Below are positions 46,407 to 55,862 of a DNA stretch of 64,000 nt, piece by piece (position 1 is the first letter of the stretch; every line of letters starts with the position of its first letter). The DNA lies in contig NZ_NPEG01000002.1 in the NCBI RefSeq assembly GCF_002812045.1, positions 62,001-126,000 of the forward strand, given 5' to 3'. The notes beneath the pieces are model-generated. The model was given only the letters and a program-made list of their open reading frames with translations, was not told the DNA's origin and ran no database searches. This DNA is from Leptospira haakeii (GTDB taxonomy: Bacteria; Spirochaetota; Leptospiria; Leptospirales; Leptospiraceae). Both the position numbers and the translations under genes were made by a program.

Positions 46407-47516
46407 TTATTCTACGACGACAGAGGAAGAAAATCCACTCCAGATTTTTGTGCCTAGGGTCTCTAATTTGCTCGGATAAGCCAAAGAGAATAGTATTCCC
46501 CTGGTCCCTCTTAAATAGAATTTTTCCAAAACGATGATCTGGCTCTTGCGACCATCTTCTCCTACAAAATCGAAACTCGTTCTATATAGATCCCCTTCTT
46601 TTTTACGAAGATAATTCCATTCTCTCATTGTCCTGGAATTGATACCTCTAAGCGAATCCCAAATCAGATAGTAGTTTTGTGCGTTAAAGATAGAAGGATG
46701 AAAATGAAGTGTTGTTCCGACAGTGAATACGATCCGATCCGGTCGGAAGAATAAGATCCCTTCACTATTCCTTCTATATTCCTTTTCCCAAGTAGAAGGT
46801 CCTCCTTCCACCGGAAAGTTTTGGTAGAATCTATGCACCTGCCAGAGATAATCCGAATCTTCTCCGGAAAACTCCCTGTCCTCGTCCGGGAATAGATAAG
46901 TAAGATCGGGAGGAAGATCGAATGAATATGCGAAGTCAGAACTTCTGATCTTTAAAACTTCCGGAGTCCAACAACCGAATGGATCAGTGAGCCTTTGTAG
47001 TTCTTTTTCTTTATGCGCATATAGGTCTAAAAGCTTCCCCAGAAGTTTTGCCGTTTTTTCGTAACCTTCCGGCACTAACTTTCCGTATCTCAACCTGTAA
47101 CAATACATGGAACCTTTCAAGAGCCGGATTGCAGAATATGGATTTGCATGTTTTTGCAAACTTTCCGCTTCGCTATAATGTAGATCCAATTCTTGTCTGT
47201 TCGGAAATACTTCTTTGTAATTCCGATCCAGGATCATCTCCACTTTTCCGTCTTTGTAAAAACGATAATTGCGAGATCTGGAGTCAGTCTTCCAAACATA
47301 ATGAGCACTTAGACGAAAGGCGGTTTGGAGCCTATTATAAAGCAATTCTTCTTTTTTTTCTTGGTCGGGAAACCAAGGCTGGCGCAGTAATGGGTCTATT
47401 TCTTGAGAAAACGCCGGAACCACAAACAAAAAGACAAGAAGTAGAGAAATGGTATATAATAATTTTATAATATAACGAATATGCGCGAACGGATTATTTA
47501 AGATCCGGGGTCTCAC
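46407..47516 (-). CDS. Secreted protein of unknown function
   Basis: A 369-residue protein with a type I signal peptide (LLLVFLFVVPAFSQE). The body is mixed alpha/beta and rich in aromatic residues (Tyr, Trp, Phe), with a YSAIRLLKGSMYCYRL helix and a C-terminal beta region containing YLRGTRGILFSLAYPS. No family is recognised; it is probably Leptospira-restricted. The start is GTG 47516, overlapping the radA stop as GTGA, so it is translated with radA. Why a secreted protein would be coupled to a repair gene is unclear and may only reflect operon crowding. Confidence 0.72.
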   Translation of the reverse strand: MRPRILNNPFAHIRYIIKLLYTISLLLVFLFVVPAFSQEIDPLLRQPWFPDQEKKEELLYNRLQTAFRLSAHYVWKTDSRSRNYRFYKDGKVEMILDRNYKEVFPNRQELDLHYSEAESLQKHANPYSAIRLLKGSMYCYRLRYGKLVPEGYEKTAKLLGKLLDLYAHKEKELQRLTDPFGCWTPEVLKIRSSDFAYSFDLPPDLTYLFPDEDREFSGEDSDYLWQVHRFYQNFPVEGGPSTWEKEYRRNSEGILFFRPDRIVFTVGTTLHFHPSIFNAQNYYLIWDSLRGINSRTMREWNYLRKKEGDLYRTSFDFVGEDGRKSQIIVLEKFYLRGTRGILFSLAYPSKLETLGTKIWSGFSSSVVVE

Positions 47517-48880
47517 TTAAATAGGCCTTCTAATTCTCTTAGAGCGCTGATCCCTACAATCTCCATTCCAGGGATTTTTTCTAGCTCTGCCAGATTCCCC
47601 TTAGGAAGAAATACCGTTTCGATCCCTACACCTTTCAGCTCTTTCAATCGAAGGGAGACCTGTCCCACGGAACGAACTTCTCCTGATAATCCAACTTCTC
47701 CAATAACCGCAAATCCCGATTGGACCGGCCTTTCCGTATAACTGGAAAGTATAGAAGCACAGATCGCAAGATCGAGTGCAGGTTCATCCACCTGTAACCC
47801 TCCTGCCAGGTTTCCGAATATATCACATTCTGATAATGTATGTCCCAAATATTTTTCGATGACCGCTGCGAGTAAAATGAGCCTGCGAGTGTCTGGACCT
47901 TCTGCCATTCTTCTTGCCTGGGAATAATTGGTTCTACTTACCAAGGCTTGGACTTCCACACTCAAAGCGCGGCTTCCTTCTACCACGGAACTGATGACCG
48001 AACCACTTTTTCCCTCCGTAAGAGAGCTGATAAATACTCTTTGTCTGTCTTTTACTTCTTTTAATCCGGATTCCAACATTTCGAAAACTGCAAGGTCTCC
48101 TACTGCACCGAATCTGTTTTTTACGGCGCGAAGAAGTCTGAAATAATTCAGTTTGTCCCCTTCAAAGTACAATACCGTATCGACTAAATGTTCCAATACC
48201 TTAGGACCCGCGATGGCTCCGTCCTTAGTGATATGACCCGTCATTATGATCGGAATGCCGGTGCGCTTTGCGGTTTCCAAAAGTACTTGTGTACATTCTC
48301 TCAGTTGAGTAACTGTTCCGGCTTGGTTGGGAAGTGCTTCTCTTGTAAGAGTTTGGATTGAATCTACAAATACCAGATCAGGCTCCACATCCTCGACCAT
48401 CGCGGAAATATTCTCCGCATATGTTTCGGAGGATAGAAGAAGGTTCTCTGATAGAACATTCATCCGTGCCGCTCTGAGTCCAACTTGAGCCGCAGATTCC
48501 TCGCCAGATATATATAATATTTTTCTACCTTGAGAGATCATACTTCTGCTGATCTCTAGGATGAGTGTGGACTTGCCTACCCCAGGTTCTCCACCTACTA
48601 AAATTAAACTTCCAGGAACTAGTCCTCCGCCTAAAACCAAATCCAATTCAGAAAGACCTGAACTCAGACGTTTTGTATCGTCAGAAGGAATAGAATCGAT
48701 AGGAACAGGTTCCTTATATACCGCAGATTTTTTATAACTGGGGGTAGAAGAAAAACGATCCCCTCCCGACTCCTCCACGATCGTATTCCATTTCCCGCAG
48801 GATTCACATTTACCTGCCCAACGAGAAAACTCCTGTCCGCAGGACTGGCAAAGAAAGGTTTTGGAAATTTTCTTTTTCAA
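47513..48880 (-). CDS. radA: DNA repair protein RadA
   Basis: RecA-like branch-migration helicase acting in recombinational repair. The N-terminal zinc finger CQSCGQEFSRWAGKCESCGK, Walker A GGEPGVGKSTL (~95-105), the RadA-specific KNRFG motif (~252) and the C-terminal LonC-like domain (DEPALDLAICASIL) are all present. TTG 48880 is chosen because it overlaps the upstream stop as TTGA and puts the zinc finger about 10 residues in, as in other RadA proteins; the frame is also open from TTG 48910. It follows the RNase D-like gene. Confidence 0.96.
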   Translation of the reverse strand: MKKKISKTFLCQSCGQEFSRWAGKCESCGKWNTIVEESGGDRFSSTPSYKKSAVYKEPVPIDSIPSDDTKRLSSGLSELDLVLGGGLVPGSLILVGGEPGVGKSTLILEISRSMISQGRKILYISGEESAAQVGLRAARMNVLSENLLLSSETYAENISAMVEDVEPDLVFVDSIQTLTREALPNQAGTVTQLRECTQVLLETAKRTGIPIIMTGHITKDGAIAGPKVLEHLVDTVLYFEGDKLNYFRLLRAVKNRFGAVGDLAVFEMLESGLKEVKDRQRVFISSLTEGKSGSVISSVVEGSRALSVEVQALVSRTNYSQARRMAEGPDTRRLILLAAVIEKYLGHTLSECDIFGNLAGGLQVDEPALDLAICASILSSYTERPVQSGFAVIGEVGLSGEVRSVGQVSLRLKELKGVGIETVFLPKGNLAELEKIPGMEIVGISALRELEGLFK

Positions 48881-49572
48881 TGTTCGAATAAATTCTCCAT
48901 TTGGAGCCAATCAATCTGATTAAATACTGGAAGGCATTGGAATGCTTCTTGTGCGAGTTCATATCTCCCTTCTCTAATCAATATTTGAGTGAGTTTTTGG
49001 GAAAGAGAGATCAGGAATAAAACATCTCCGGATGCATATTCAATCTGATCCTTAGTTAAACTTTGAGCTCCCCAATCGGAAGACTGATTTTTTTTATCCA
49101 GAGTCTCATCAAAAAATTCTCTGATAATATCTTTCAGACCATGTCTGTCTGTATAAGTGCGGGCAAGTTTGGATCCGATCTTAGTACAAAAAACTCCCTT
49201 GGTCAAAATCCCAAGTCTGTATCTTAAGAATAGAGTATCCATTCTAGCAAAATGGAATACTTTGATTATATCCGGATTTTCGAATAATTTTTTGAGCAAA
49301 GGAGCCTCTGTCTGGTTAGGCAGAATTTGCACCAGGCTCACCCTATTTTTGGAATCACAGATTTGGACCACGCAAAGACGATCTCTTCGAGGATTTAAAC
49401 CCATCATTTCGCAATCCACTGCCAAATGATCGTCTTCTAAATATTCTTTAAATCTCTCTTCGGAAAGATCTCCCGGAAACAGATCCGGTTTATTGTTCGC
49501 GCGGTTAGATGCCATAAAGCCAAAATAATCGAATAGGATCTCAGGTCCGCAAGAAAAGTCCGGCCTCTCCAC
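48877..49572 (-). CDS. RNase D-like 3'-5' exonuclease
   Basis: A 231-residue DEDDy exonuclease. The motifs are AVDCEMMGL (DxE), KVFHFARMDTLFL (Asp of Exo II) and YASGDVLFLI (the YxxxD of Exo III), so all four metal-binding acidic residues are present. There is no HRDC domain, so it is the short form rather than the full E. coli RNase D of ~375 residues. Probably trims tRNA or other small RNA 3' ends. The start is uncertain: GTG 49572 or ATG 49515 (MASNRANNK), both before the domain. Coupled to radA by overlap. Confidence 0.88.
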   Translation of the reverse strand: MERPDFSCGPEILFDYFGFMASNRANNKPDLFPGDLSEERFKEYLEDDHLAVDCEMMGLNPRRDRLCVVQICDSKNRVSLVQILPNQTEAPLLKKLFENPDIIKVFHFARMDTLFLRYRLGILTKGVFCTKIGSKLARTYTDRHGLKDIIREFFDETLDKKNQSSDWGAQSLTKDQIEYASGDVLFLISLSQKLTQILIREGRYELAQEAFQCLPVFNQIDWLQMENLFEH

Positions 49573-49621
49573 CGGTTTTTTTCCTTTTCTATCTTTCGAA
49601 TCAGTAAACCATCGTCCTAGA

Positions 49622-51547
49622 ATGAAAGCAGTTTTGCGAACCCGTATCTATGAAGAAGAACAAAAGTCTCAGTTTGAATTCCCGGCAGGAAGAGCCGAGA
49701 CCAAGAGCGATTGCGGGAATTATAAGTTTTCCTTTAAATTAGTAAAATCTCAGGGTAAATCCACATATGCTCCCGTTTTAGAATGGATAGCAGAAAGAAG
49801 ACCTCCAGCAGGTTTAGAACTACTGACCTTCGAATGGGAACTTCCTTCTCATGGGATCAAAGAAGGCAAAATTTTCCGGCACGGATACCAGTCCTGGAGT
49901 CTCTCCGCTGCTGAAAATTTAGAAGACGCGGATATTTCTCCTAAATTAGGTTTTTTACAATACTCCCAAGAAAATGTTTATTCGGAACATGCAGGAGAAG
50001 AAGGTAATTGGATCTCGGAGGCTTACGTTATACTTTTACCTAAAAACGAAGACTCTAAATTTTTTGCGGGAGCAATTTCCAAAGGAGAAGAAGGAGTTAA
50101 GTTTAAGATACTAACTTCAACTTCCCCCAAAAAAACCGCTGAGAATTTTTTCAGCGGAGATATTCGAGTAGTATATGATTTTTTCCGCTTCGAAGATTTT
50201 AAAGGAAATAAACTACCACTCACTCAGATCCGCGTTTCTAAATTTACAGGGGACGAAGCGATTTTTATCAAAAATTATTTCGCTGAACTCGCAAAAAACC
50301 TAAAAGTCAAACTTCCGGAAACACAAGTGCCAACTGGCTGGTGTTCTTGGTATCATTATTATACCAAAATTTCTGAGAAGATCATTTTACAAAATTTGAA
50401 AGAACTCAGATCTAAAAACCTAGGATTAAAAGTTTTCCAAATTGACGATGGTTACCAAGCAGAGATTGGAGACTGGCTGGAAACAAATGATCGTTTTCCT
50501 GGCGGAATGGGTTTACTTGCGGAAGCAATCCGTTCCGAAAAATTAATGCCTGGGATCTGGCTTGCTCCTTTTTTAGTTCGTAAAAAATCCAAATTTTTCC
50601 AAAAATTCCCGGAAGCGGTTTTAAAAGACAGAGATGGAAATCCGGTGCCTGCACTTTGGAACCCGAATTGGGGAATGGATTATACCTATAGTTTGGATGT
50701 GACCCACCCGGCTTCTAAAGAGTTTTTAGCCACAGTTTTCAAAACGATCGTAAAAGAATACGGATACAAATACCTAAAACTGGACTTCTTGTATTCCGCA
50801 TTATTGCCTGGTTGGACTTATGACCGAAGCCTATCACCTCATACTCGTTATGCGGAAGCCATTAAGTTCATCCGAAAAGTAGTCGGAAAGGATATATTCA
50901 TCTTAGGTTGTGGAGCACCAATGCTTCCTTCTATCGGGTTATTTGATGCGATGAGAATTTCCTGTGACGTTGCACCTTTCTGGTACAGAGAAAAATCCAG
51001 GATCTTGGTCAAGGATAGAAACGGGCTCTGCACGGAAAGAGCGCTCATCAATGATATCACCAGAGCCTCCATGCATAGAACACTTTGGCTGAATGATCCG
51101 GATTGTTTGTTAGTTCGTAAAAAGAAGAATAGTATGACTGAGGCCCAGACAAAGATCATGGCGAGTATCATGTCTGTTTCCGGAGGAATGTTATTCGTTT
51201 CAGACGATCTTTCCCTGGTAAATGAAGATCGACTTGAATTATTACAAAAAAGTTTAACACTTCAATCCAAGTGTAGAGGTAAAACCCCTCTTCCTGTGGG
51301 ACTCGGAACTGAGTTTTTCCCGAGCGCTCTATACAATCCTTCCGGTTATTTAGGGATTTGGAATCCAAGCGACCAGAAAAAAGAGGTGTCACTCTCTTTA
51401 TTCTTCCCTTGGGACAAAAAGAATTCTATAGATTATTGGACAGGAAAAAAACCAGAGTCTTTAGAGATAGATTCTCGTAAAAAAATTCTCAAAATTGAAA
51501 TGGAACCTTGGTCCACAGTGGTCCTATATTCCGGAAAACAAAGTTGA
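49622..51547 (+). CDS. Alpha-galactosidase, GH36-like
   Basis: A 641-residue glycoside hydrolase of the GH36/melibiase type. TGWCSWYHYYTKI (~238-250) starts the barrel, VFQIDDGYQ and GIWLAPFLV follow, the nucleophile Asp is in YLKLDFLY (~384-391) and the acid/base Asp in ISCDVAPFW (~445-453). The N-terminal beta domain contains the RHGYQSWS segment and the C-terminal beta domain ends the protein. No signal peptide, so it acts in the cytoplasm on alpha-galactosides. No transporter or sugar regulator is adjacent. It reads out from the RNase D gene, 49 bp away. Confidence 0.92.
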   Translation: MKAVLRTRIYEEEQKSQFEFPAGRAETKSDCGNYKFSFKLVKSQGKSTYAPVLEWIAERRPPAGLELLTFEWELPSHGIKEGKIFRHGYQSWSLSAAENLEDADISPKLGFLQYSQENVYSEHAGEEGNWISEAYVILLPKNEDSKFFAGAISKGEEGVKFKILTSTSPKKTAENFFSGDIRVVYDFFRFEDFKGNKLPLTQIRVSKFTGDEAIFIKNYFAELAKNLKVKLPETQVPTGWCSWYHYYTKISEKIILQNLKELRSKNLGLKVFQIDDGYQAEIGDWLETNDRFPGGMGLLAEAIRSEKLMPGIWLAPFLVRKKSKFFQKFPEAVLKDRDGNPVPALWNPNWGMDYTYSLDVTHPASKEFLATVFKTIVKEYGYKYLKLDFLYSALLPGWTYDRSLSPHTRYAEAIKFIRKVVGKDIFILGCGAPMLPSIGLFDAMRISCDVAPFWYREKSRILVKDRNGLCTERALINDITRASMHRTLWLNDPDCLLVRKKKNSMTEAQTKIMASIMSVSGGMLFVSDDLSLVNEDRLELLQKSLTLQSKCRGKTPLPVGLGTEFFPSALYNPSGYLGIWNPSDQKKEVSLSLFFPWDKKNSIDYWTGKKPESLEIDSRKKILKIEMEPWSTVVLYSGKQS

Positions 51548-51633
51548 CTCAACCTTAAATAAGGAAGAGAATAGGCGCGAACGTGTCAGAAACTTTCTTC
51601 CAAAATCAGGAAGATCAAAGGCGAGGTACATCA

Positions 51634-52095
51634 ATGAAATTTTTTCACAAAATTCTGGGAACAGGTTTACTTACATTCGGTATCCTACTCTCCCAAAATT
51701 GTTTTATAGATTCCATATCAAATTCACTTTCTAAATCTTCGGACTCACTACAAAGTATTTCTAATGCTGTAGTCTCCGTAGTTTCTTCCGTTTCCTCTTC
51801 TTCCGCAGATAAGGCTGCAGAAAGGAAAGAGTATAAAAGAGATGTAGAAAACTTAACAGCTTTCTATTTACAAACTGGATCCACTCGTTCTTCTGAATTT
51901 GAATCTGACCTGGCGGAACTCGCTTCTAAAAACGGAGTAATCAACTGGAAAAATTCAGAGAGCACTTATGTTTCCATCGGAAGAGGACTCAAAAAAGCGG
52001 GAGTCAGCGAAGAAGGTTTCAAAAGTTTCGCATCAAACGTAAACTTCAGACCTGAGATTGCAAAAGCTCTGGAAAGGGGCTATCTTTCCCTCTAA
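51634..52095 (+). CDS. Small lipoprotein paired with a DUF4105 protein
   Basis: A 153-residue lipoprotein with signal MKFFHKILGTGLLTF and lipobox LLSQNC. A Ser/Val-rich linker (SVVSSVSSSSAD) leads to a helical domain ending in VNFRPEIAKALERGYLSL. The start is ATG 51634 with GAGG 7 bp upstream; the frame is open from 51583 without signal features. The following DUF4105 gene begins inside or at its end, so the two are coupled. I do not recognise the domain. Confidence 0.82.
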   Translation: MKFFHKILGTGLLTFGILLSQNCFIDSISNSLSKSSDSLQSISNAVVSVVSSVSSSSADKAAERKEYKRDVENLTAFYLQTGSTRSSEFESDLAELASKNGVINWKNSESTYVSIGRGLKKAGVSEEGFKSFASNVNFRPEIAKALERGYLSL

Positions 52096-53956
52096 TTTGA
52101 GATCGAGTGCGTATAAGCGGCCTTTTCTAAAAGGTCGCTTGCTCCTTCTTTTTTTACTTCTCCCCTTTTCTAATCTCTATTCCGAAGACAACTATTTAGA
52201 TTTTATCTATGTGGATGCGAATACTGGACAATCCAGCGGCGGGCATTCCGCACTTAGATTTGATGATACAGTTATCCATTTTCAATATTATCCGGATGAA
52301 ATATTCAGAGTAGTTCGAGAATCTTACGAAAGGTTTTCCTATTCGTATAATACTTATTCCAATCGAACCAGCAAGATTGCAAGAGTGACAATTTCAGAAA
52401 AAGATCTAGAAAAGATTAGGACCGGTTTTGAAAAACTGGCATTGATCCAATTCAAACATCTTAAAAATTTAGAATCTATTCGAGCGGATGTACAATTCCT
52501 AAAAGAAATACAAAAACCGGAAAAGAACATAAAGATAAGAACATTCGGCTATTTCAAAAAGGAAGAAGGTGCCAAACTTTCCTCTTTAAGAGAAGAATTG
52601 AATTCCGCACTTGGAAAAGGTTGGCTCGGGATATTACGTACCCGAATCAAAAATGAATTAAACTCCGCAATTACAGAAGGAAAATATACATTATTCACTG
52701 AAGCTCCGGCCGTCCAAAACGGAATATATCCATTTTACAAAGAAGGGATTTCCTCCTGGTTTTTACCTCGATTAGAAAAACTTTCCGTTTTAGAAATTCT
52801 GGATTTAGGATATTCTTTAGATCCTGAAACAATCTTTCTTTCTTCCGGAACCTCTTTAAAAGAAGAAGAAAGAACAAAACTTATATTACTGCGTGACTCA
52901 CTAAAACTTTCCATTATAGAACTGATCAAAGAAGAGAATGCAAACTGGGGCCATAGTGTACTAATCAATCTGGCCCGATTTTTAGTGTTAGAAAAAAGTA
53001 TAGAGGAAGGTAAACTTTTCTTTTTAACTACATTCCCTGAATCAGTATCCCAAATCACTCCGACCACTTGGTCTAAGGATAAAAAAAGTGTAGAAACAAG
53101 TTCGGATCTATTATTAGAAGCTTCCAAAACTTTTAGAGAAAAAAGGCTAAAATCCGAAAACCTTACCGAAGAGAATTATCTCACCTGGGAAGATTTAGAA
53201 AACAGGGACTGGGAATTGAGAACAGGTTTGAGCAGAGGTATTTCGATCCGAAATACATTTGATAGACTTTCTCCGGATCTTTCCGGGAATTATATATTTT
53301 CTTTTCCGATTCCGGAACCTGAACTTATTTCCGAATATCTAGTTCGTTCTAAAAAGGAAGAAGCAACATATTATGATAATCTAAAACATTTTTATACCTT
53401 CAAACTGATCACCAAAAATTGCACATCCGAAATTTTTGATTCCTTAGAATTCATCTTAAATGAGAAGGAATACGAAACAGTTCTTGGAAAAAGAATAGAT
53501 CCTCATTCTTCTCTCACTTTTATCCCGTTCATTGCCTACGACTCTATTACTGAAAAATGGAATATAAAAGAGGAAACTATTGAACTTTCTCATCGGAAAA
53601 AAGTTTTGGAAAAATTGTACGAATCGAATCCTAAATGGAAAACGTATCTGAAAGAATCCAATATTTTTAGTTCCAGCATTTACCGGAGTAATCCGGATGA
53701 TTCTTCTTTTGTTTTTTTTACGGACGACGTAGTCCTACTCAGACCGATTTATGGGATTGTAAATTTAGGTTGGGGTATCGGCAATTTTACGGTCGGGATA
53801 TTCACCAGCCCATTCGACAAAGGAAGAAGATTACAGAACGGATTGCAGTCTGCATTCTTCTCCTTGCCTGAATTAGTATTTTTCAATATTCGAAAAGGAA
53901 CATTTCCGGGCGCAAAACCGAATCAATCAGAAAAGAAATTAGAGTTTCAGAAGTAG
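52058..53956 (+). CDS. Exported DUF4105-domain protein
   Basis: A 632-residue protein with a hydrophobic signal (LLLLFLLLPFSNLYSED) and an N-terminal DUF4105-like segment: SSGGHSALRFDDTVIHFQ, the family pattern of a His-containing first strand, and later YTFKLITKNCTSEIFDSLEF, where a conserved Asn-Cys falls. A His and Cys in these places suggests a papain-like/NlpC-type fold, but this is inference. The start is a TTG at 52058 or 52097; the first overlaps the lipoprotein gene by 38 bp, and neither has a strong ribosome site. Its stop overlaps the convergent response-regulator gene by 18 bp. Function unknown; probably envelope. Confidence 0.83.
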   Translation: MQKLWKGAIFPSNLRSSAYKRPFLKGRLLLLFLLLPFSNLYSEDNYLDFIYVDANTGQSSGGHSALRFDDTVIHFQYYPDEIFRVVRESYERFSYSYNTYSNRTSKIARVTISEKDLEKIRTGFEKLALIQFKHLKNLESIRADVQFLKEIQKPEKNIKIRTFGYFKKEEGAKLSSLREELNSALGKGWLGILRTRIKNELNSAITEGKYTLFTEAPAVQNGIYPFYKEGISSWFLPRLEKLSVLEILDLGYSLDPETIFLSSGTSLKEEERTKLILLRDSLKLSIIELIKEENANWGHSVLINLARFLVLEKSIEEGKLFFLTTFPESVSQITPTTWSKDKKSVETSSDLLLEASKTFREKRLKSENLTEENYLTWEDLENRDWELRTGLSRGISIRNTFDRLSPDLSGNYIFSFPIPEPELISEYLVRSKKEEATYYDNLKHFYTFKLITKNCTSEIFDSLEFILNEKEYETVLGKRIDPHSSLTFIPFIAYDSITEKWNIKEETIELSHRKKVLEKLYESNPKWKTYLKESNIFSSSIYRSNPDDSSFVFFTDDVVLLRPIYGIVNLGWGIGNFTVGIFTSPFDKGRRLQNGLQSAFFSLPELVFFNIRKGTFPGAKPNQSEKKLEFQK

Positions 53957-55042
53957 ATAACTGGAATCGTCCCTAAATTCTCTAGTAGGCAAACTCACCT
54001 TGCTAAAAGTGCGGATCGCTTCTTGGTAATCCTCTATGCTTAGAGCTTTTTTGCGAACTTCTTCCAATTCCTTAAACAGAGGACTGGAAAGGCTATTTAA
54101 TAACCCATCGCTATATAAGAATAATACATCTCCGGACTCATAAGGGATCTCATGTGACTCGAATTCTAGGGCATCCATAATCCCTAGTAATTGTCCAGAC
54201 TTTTCGTTCAGAAGTTTTTGTCCGGCTGCCTGGTATAGAACTGGGAAAGGATGCCCTCCCCTTGCATAACAGATTGTCTTTTTTTCCAGATCAATCACTG
54301 CAACCGCAGCAGTTAAACTATGAGTTCCTATTTCCTGGGAAAGTTCCAGGTTCATTCTTTTCAGAACATTGGAAGGGTCCTGGCTTTCTTTATAAGCTTC
54401 TCTTGCAATACTTGTCATAAGAAGCCCTATAAGTCCGGAAGTTACTCCGTGATCCTCGATATCTCCCAGCAAGACCATTACCTTATTCCCTATTTTAGAG
54501 AGAACATAAAAGTCCCCGCTCACAAATGAAGCTGGAGTATTGTCCACTACCACTTCCAAAGGAGAAATTACAGGAACAGAAAGTATCTTTTTTTGGATCT
54601 TAGAGGCAAGTCTTAGGTCTCTCAGGATGTTTTCATCCCTCGCTTCCTTCTCTTTTAGCAAAGTATAATAATCCAATGCTCTTTGGACCGCGATACGGAC
54701 TGTCTGGAGAGAGAATGGTTTTAAAAGAAAATCGGAAGCCTTATGAGTGAGTGAAGTCACTACATTATTAATATCCCTTTCTCCAGTCATCATAATGACC
54801 TGGGTAGCAGGAATCAAATTTTTGAAATAAGGTAGGACATCCAACCCGCTTGTTTTTGGCATATGAATGTCAAGAAAGACGATTGGGTTGGATTCTTTTT
54901 CAAAATATTCCTTACCCTTCTCCACTGAATCAAAAAAAGTAGAATTGTAACCTAATTTGGAGAGAAGAATTTCCAGGGCTTCTCCTACATCCCGATCGTC
55001 GTCAATGATCAGAATTTCAGGCTTAATCGTAATTGATGTCAT
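53939..55042 (-). CDS. Response regulator with PP2C/SpoIIE-type phosphatase output
   Basis: A 367-residue protein. The receiver domain (~1-125) has the acidic pair in IIDDDRDVG, the phosphorylated Asp in IVFLDIHMPKTSGLD (~57) and the Lys in DFLLKPFS (~106). A linker helix leads to a PP2C-like phosphatase (~175-367), with SGDFYVLSKIGNK, LLGDIEDHG, GGHPFPVLY and LYSDGLLNS metal-site motifs. In the RsbU/SpoIIE scheme such proteins dephosphorylate STAS antagonists, two of which are encoded at 14111 and 34832. It is the last gene of the HDAC-like operon; its start directly follows the unknown gene's stop. Confidence 0.93.
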   Translation of the reverse strand: MTSITIKPEILIIDDDRDVGEALEILLSKLGYNSTFFDSVEKGKEYFEKESNPIVFLDIHMPKTSGLDVLPYFKNLIPATQVIMMTGERDINNVVTSLTHKASDFLLKPFSLQTVRIAVQRALDYYTLLKEKEARDENILRDLRLASKIQKKILSVPVISPLEVVVDNTPASFVSGDFYVLSKIGNKVMVLLGDIEDHGVTSGLIGLLMTSIAREAYKESQDPSNVLKRMNLELSQEIGTHSLTAAVAVIDLEKKTICYARGGHPFPVLYQAAGQKLLNEKSGQLLGIMDALEFESHEIPYESGDVLFLYSDGLLNSLSSPLFKELEEVRKKALSIEDYQEAIRTFSKVSLPTREFRDDSSYLLLKL

Positions 55043-55858
55043 CTAATCGATCCTAGAAAATTCCCTGGTCTCGGAAATTCTGGCAACCATAGAATCATAC
55101 TGTTCGTCAAACAAGGATTTTTCGAGGTACGGATTGGTTGCGGACACCATTTCTCCGTAACTCCAGGAGTATACTGCAGAGGTCTGATTATCTAAAATTT
55201 TTCCGGAATGAATCGCTCCGGAGAGAGATCTTAGATTTTCTTTTTTAAAACATCTAAGTAGTGCCCTAAATTCTCCTTCTTTTTCAGGAGATAAGTATCT
55301 GAAATTTTTATGAAATAGAACTGCGTCGTGAAAATATTCAGGAATATTAAAGGCCCCTGCCGCCCCGATCTTTCCGGAAAGTAAACGGATAAAGGAAGTG
55401 ATCTCGTTCATAATATTCAGGCCCGGGTATTCCTGGCCTTCGAAAAGTTTTTTCTTTTCTCCCAATTTCCCAAGCCTTACGTTTTGGCTTAATAACCAAT
55501 CTATATAGATCATCGGAAAAGATTCGTTTATCTTTTTGAAAAGAAAATCGGAGAATTTTAAGCGCATATGGACTAAAATCTCGTTCTCTTCCGTTTTGAT
55601 ATAAATACGATTATCTACTTCTGAAATTCCATGGATCTCTAATTTAGTTTTTTGGAATCCTCTGAACTGCAACATTTCGAACATTCCGGATTGTTCCAAA
55701 AGTTCGTGTACTTCTTTAGCTGAGAATCTATTGAATAGAGTATCTTCTATTCCTAAATGTGTTTTAAATTCCCTATTTACATCTATGAGACCTAATGCCT
55801 CTGGATCGATATAACTCTGACCCGATGTGGATTTATCTGAACCGGAAAATATACTCAT
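55043..55858 (-). CDS. Conserved protein of unknown function in the HDAC-like operon
   Basis: A 271-residue soluble protein without signal or membrane helix. Residues ~50-110 look like two beta-alpha units (FRGFQKTKLEIHGISEVD, YIKTEENEILVHMRLKF). The central part has YIDWLLSQNVR, then FEGQEYPGLNIMNEIT and FNIPEYFHDAVLFHKNFRYL, a set of conserved-looking aromatic and His residues that could form an active site or a metal site. I do not recognise the family. It lies 4 bp after the HDAC-like gene and 0 bp before the response-regulator gene, so all three are probably translated together. Confidence 0.78.
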   Translation of the reverse strand: MSIFSGSDKSTSGQSYIDPEALGLIDVNREFKTHLGIEDTLFNRFSAKEVHELLEQSGMFEMLQFRGFQKTKLEIHGISEVDNRIYIKTEENEILVHMRLKFSDFLFKKINESFPMIYIDWLLSQNVRLGKLGEKKKLFEGQEYPGLNIMNEITSFIRLLSGKIGAAGAFNIPEYFHDAVLFHKNFRYLSPEKEGEFRALLRCFKKENLRSLSGAIHSGKILDNQTSAVYSWSYGEMVSATNPYLEKSLFDEQYDSMVARISETREFSRID

Positions 55859-55862
55859 GTAA

